A stretch of 7,154 bases of DNA from an uncultured Eubacterium sp. GTDB lineage: Bacteria > Bacillota > Clostridia > Lachnospirales > Lachnospiraceae. The notes beneath the pieces were generated by a model, which ran no database searches, was not told where the DNA came from, and saw nothing but the letters and a program-made list of their open reading frames with translations. The position numbers were made by a program, and so were the translations under genes. Where the stretch lies: NCBI GenBank assembly GCA_905236225.1, contig CAJOPM010000127.1:1-7154 (forward strand), written 5' to 3'. Shown here piece by piece: positions 5,689-7,154 of the stretch. The stretch's first letter is position 1. Each line of letters begins with the position of its first letter.

Positions 5689-6924
5689 TTGACGGAAGAA
5701 ATCAGAAAGGTAGATGCACAGATTGCAGATGCCATAGAAGCGGAATTCAAAAGACAGAACTCGCATATAGAGCTTATTGCTTCTGAGAACTGGGTCAGCC
5801 CTGCGGTAAGAGAGGCTATGGGATCAGTTCTTACTAATAAGTATGCAGAAGGATATCCGGCTAAGAGATATTACGGAGGATGCGAGTGCGTTGATGTTGT
5901 AGAAGAGCTTGCCAGAGAGAGAGCAAAGAAGCTTTTTGGATGTGATTATGCTAATGTACAGCCCCATTCAGGCGCACAGGCTAATATGGCAGTAGAGTTT
6001 GCCGTGTTAGAGCCGGGTGATACATTTATGGGTATGAACTTAGATCATGGCGGACATCTTACACATGGCAGTCCGGTTAATTTTTCCGGAAAGTATTTTA
6101 ACGTAGTGCCTTACGGAGTTAATGATGAAGGCTTTATAGATTATGATGAGGTAGAAAAGATTGCCATGGAGTGCAAGCCAAAGCTCATCATATGCGGAGC
6201 AAGCGCTTATGCAAGAACGCTTGATTTTAAGAGGTTTAGACAGATAGCAGACAAGTGCAACGCTATTTTGATGGCCGATATAGCTCATATAGCAGGACTT
6301 GTTGCGACCGGACTTCATCCAAGTCCTTTCCCATACGCAGATATCGTAACTACTACTACACATAAGACCCTCAGAGGTCCTAGAGGTGGTATGATACTTG
6401 CTAATCAGCAGATAGCAGATAAGTACAATTTCAATAAGGCTATATTCCCGGGAATCCAGGGCGGACCGCTTATGCATGTTATAGCAGCTAAGGCTGTATG
6501 TTTCTTAGAGGCATCTACAAATGAGTTTAAAGAGTATCAAAGCCAGATACTTAAGAACGCACAGGCTCTTGCAAAGGGACTTCTTAGCAGAGATATACAG
6601 ATAGTATCAGGAGGAACTGATAATCACTTGATGCTGGTAGATCTTAGAAGTTATGATATGACAGGTAAGCTTCTTGAGAATCTTCTCGATCAGGAAAATA
6701 TCACCTGCAACAAGAACACGGTTCCAAATGATCCTAAATCACCGTTTGTAACAAGCGGTGTCAGATTAGGTACACCGGCCGTAACGTCCAGAGGACTTGT
6801 TGAGGAGGATATGGATGTTATTGCTGAGGCTATAGCACTCACTGTTAAGGAAAAGGAACAGGCAAGAGACAAAGTATTGCCTATGATAGAAAAACTTACA
6901 AAAAAATATCCGCTTACTAAATAG
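5689..6924 (+). CDS. glyA: Serine hydroxymethyltransferase
   Basis: This cytoplasmic PLP enzyme interconverts serine plus tetrahydrofolate with glycine plus 5,10-methylene-tetrahydrofolate, the main source of one-carbon units. At 411 aa it is full family length. Landmarks in order: the IELIASENWVSPAVREA N-terminal motif (27-43), EGYPAKRYYGG (54-64), QPHSGAQANMA (91-101), LDHGGHLTHGSPVNFSG (118-134), MADIAHIAGLVATGLHP with PLP-contacting D197 and H200, the Schiff-base lysine K226 in VTTTTHKTLRGPRGG, FPGIQGGPLMHVIA (253-266), and VRLGTPAVTSRG (358-369). All expected catalytic residues are present. The start is TTG with AAAGGAG 8 nt upstream. It stands as a single transcription unit, with a promoter at 5609-5637 and a hairpin terminator after the stop, and it has no clear functional tie to the genes on the left. 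Confidence 0.97.
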   Translation: MTEEIRKVDAQIADAIEAEFKRQNSHIELIASENWVSPAVREAMGSVLTNKYAEGYPAKRYYGGCECVDVVEELARERAKKLFGCDYANVQPHSGAQANMAVEFAVLEPGDTFMGMNLDHGGHLTHGSPVNFSGKYFNVVPYGVNDEGFIDYDEVEKIAMECKPKLIICGASAYARTLDFKRFRQIADKCNAILMADIAHIAGLVATGLHPSPFPYADIVTTTTHKTLRGPRGGMILANQQIADKYNFNKAIFPGIQGGPLMHVIAAKAVCFLEASTNEFKEYQSQILKNAQALAKGLLSRDIQIVSGGTDNHLMLVDLRSYDMTGKLLENLLDQENITCNKNTVPNDPKSPFVTSGVRLGTPAVTSRGLVEEDMDVIAEAIALTVKEKEQARDKVLPMIEKLTKKYPLTK

Positions 6925-6926
6925 AA

Positions 6927-6943
6927 ACTTTGACTAACAAAGT
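6927..6943 (+). other. Small hairpin after the glyA stop
   Basis: ACTTTG (6927-6932) and CAAAGT (6938-6943) form a perfect 6-bp stem with loop ACTAA, 2 nt after the stop and 7 nt before the main terminator. It may protect the mRNA 3' end or be incidental. Confidence 0.45.
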
Positions 6944-6950
6944 CTTATGA

Positions 6951-6990
6951 AAAGGGCACCGATTAAGCAATGAGCATATCGGTGCCCTTT
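6951..6990 (+). terminator. glyA terminator
   Basis: A perfect 13-bp stem, AAAGGGCACCGAT (6951-6963) with ATCGGTGCCCTTT (6978-6990), has a 14-nt loop and lies 26 nt after the stop. The downstream U-tract is short (TTTATCTT), so the A/T bases of the stem end may contribute. The right end overlaps the first bases of the inverted-repeat element at 6988. Confidence 0.85.
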
Positions 6991-7004
6991 ATCTTAGTCG
7001 GATA

Positions 7005-7040
7005 AGCCCCCTTCCTCTAAGCGTAGCGAAGGTAGGGGTT
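7005..7040. repeat. Imperfect hairpin inside the 3' element
   Basis: CCCC (7007-7010) pairs with GGGG (7035-7038) and CTTC (7011-7014) with GAAG (7028-7031), leaving a 3-nt bulge GTA and a 13-nt loop CTCTAAGCGTAGC. A GU and an AU pair extend the base (7005-7006 with 7039-7040). Confidence 0.5.
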
Positions 7041-7052
7041 ATAACAAACTGG

Positions 7053-7117
7053 TCTCAGTCGGGGTTGCCCTAAAGGACTAGGAATGCTAAGCATTCCGTC
7101 GCAATCTCCGACTGAGA
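7053..7117. repeat. Long nested hairpin, 65 nt
   Basis: TCTCAGTCGG (7053-7062) pairs perfectly with CCGACTGAGA (7108-7117). After a 1-nt bulge (7107), GGTTGC (7063-7068) pairs with GCAATC (7101-7106) with one GU. After an asymmetric bulge (7069-7075), GAC (7076-7078) pairs with GTC (7098-7100). After a TA bulge, GGAATGC (7081-7087) pairs with GCATTCC (7091-7097) over a TAA loop. This gives 26 base pairs in all, with no following U-tract on the plus strand. Confidence 0.75.
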
Positions 7118-7154
7118 TAAACGCTCCGCTTTTGATGCGCTTAAGATTTGCATA

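Larger units (their letters stand above)
6988..7121. repeat. Possible MITE/REP-like element with 14-bp inverted ends
   Basis: TTTATCTTAGTCGG (6988-7001) and CCGACTGAGATAAA (7108-7121) are inverted repeats with one mismatch, bounding 134 bp with no usable reading frame. Inside are an imperfect hairpin (about 7005-7040) and a long nested hairpin (7053-7117). This compact, palindromic, non-coding make-up is typical of small mobile or extragenic repeats. No transposase, clear target duplication or second copy is present in the window, so the identity is inferred. Confidence 0.5.

Noticed and set aside
6040..6477. 145-aa minus-strand open frame
   Set aside because: It is antisense to highly conserved glyA codons, with no ribosome site or family likeness.
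1..7154. CRISPR array, tRNA or rRNA genes, phage or transposase genes
   Set aside because: No regularly spaced repeats, cloverleaf, rRNA-like segment or mobile-element protein was seen on either strand.

Overview
The window looks like part of the chromosome of a low-GC Gram-positive anaerobe, most likely a member of the Lachnospiraceae (Butyrivibrio/Roseburia-like). This rests on A/T-rich codon use with many AGA and ATA codons, strong AAAGGAG ribosome sites, GTG/TTG starts, a CarD-family regulator, and a lipoteichoic-acid-synthase-type sulfatase. The placement is inferred from protein style, not from a database search.

Layout. Positions 1-2385 hold three same-strand genes with short gaps (20 and 28 nt): the 3' part of a GGDEF diguanylate cyclase, a PspA/IM30 membrane-stress coiled-coil protein, and an SPFH (YdjI-type) protein with a C-terminal zinc ribbon. 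After a 153-nt gap comes a CarD-family RNA-polymerase-binding regulator with an unusual acidic insertion. It ends in a strong hairpin that also faces the convergent gene. Positions 3146-5353 on the minus strand encode a 735-aa polytopic LTA-synthase-family enzyme with an extra C-terminal beta-rich domain. A 335-nt AT-rich divergent region (5354-5688) follows. It carries a near-perfect 37-bp dyad built from DnaA-box-like 9-mers and a good sigma-A promoter for glyA. glyA (serine hydroxymethyltransferase) starts with TTG and ends in a hairpin terminator. The last ~165 nt hold no gene but are densely palindromic, with 14-bp inverted termini enclosing a long nested hairpin. This resembles a small non-coding repeat element (MITE- or REP-like).

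How the genes relate. PspA plus the YdjI-like SPFH protein form a recognised cell-envelope stress pair, and the neighbouring LTA-synthase-type enzyme also acts at the membrane surface. The diguanylate cyclase and CarD may link second-messenger or transcription control to this group, but that link is inference from adjacency. glyA is ordinary one-carbon metabolism. No obviously new multi-gene system is visible. The most unexplained DNA is the 37-bp dyad at 5458-5494 and the structured 3' region at 6988-7131.
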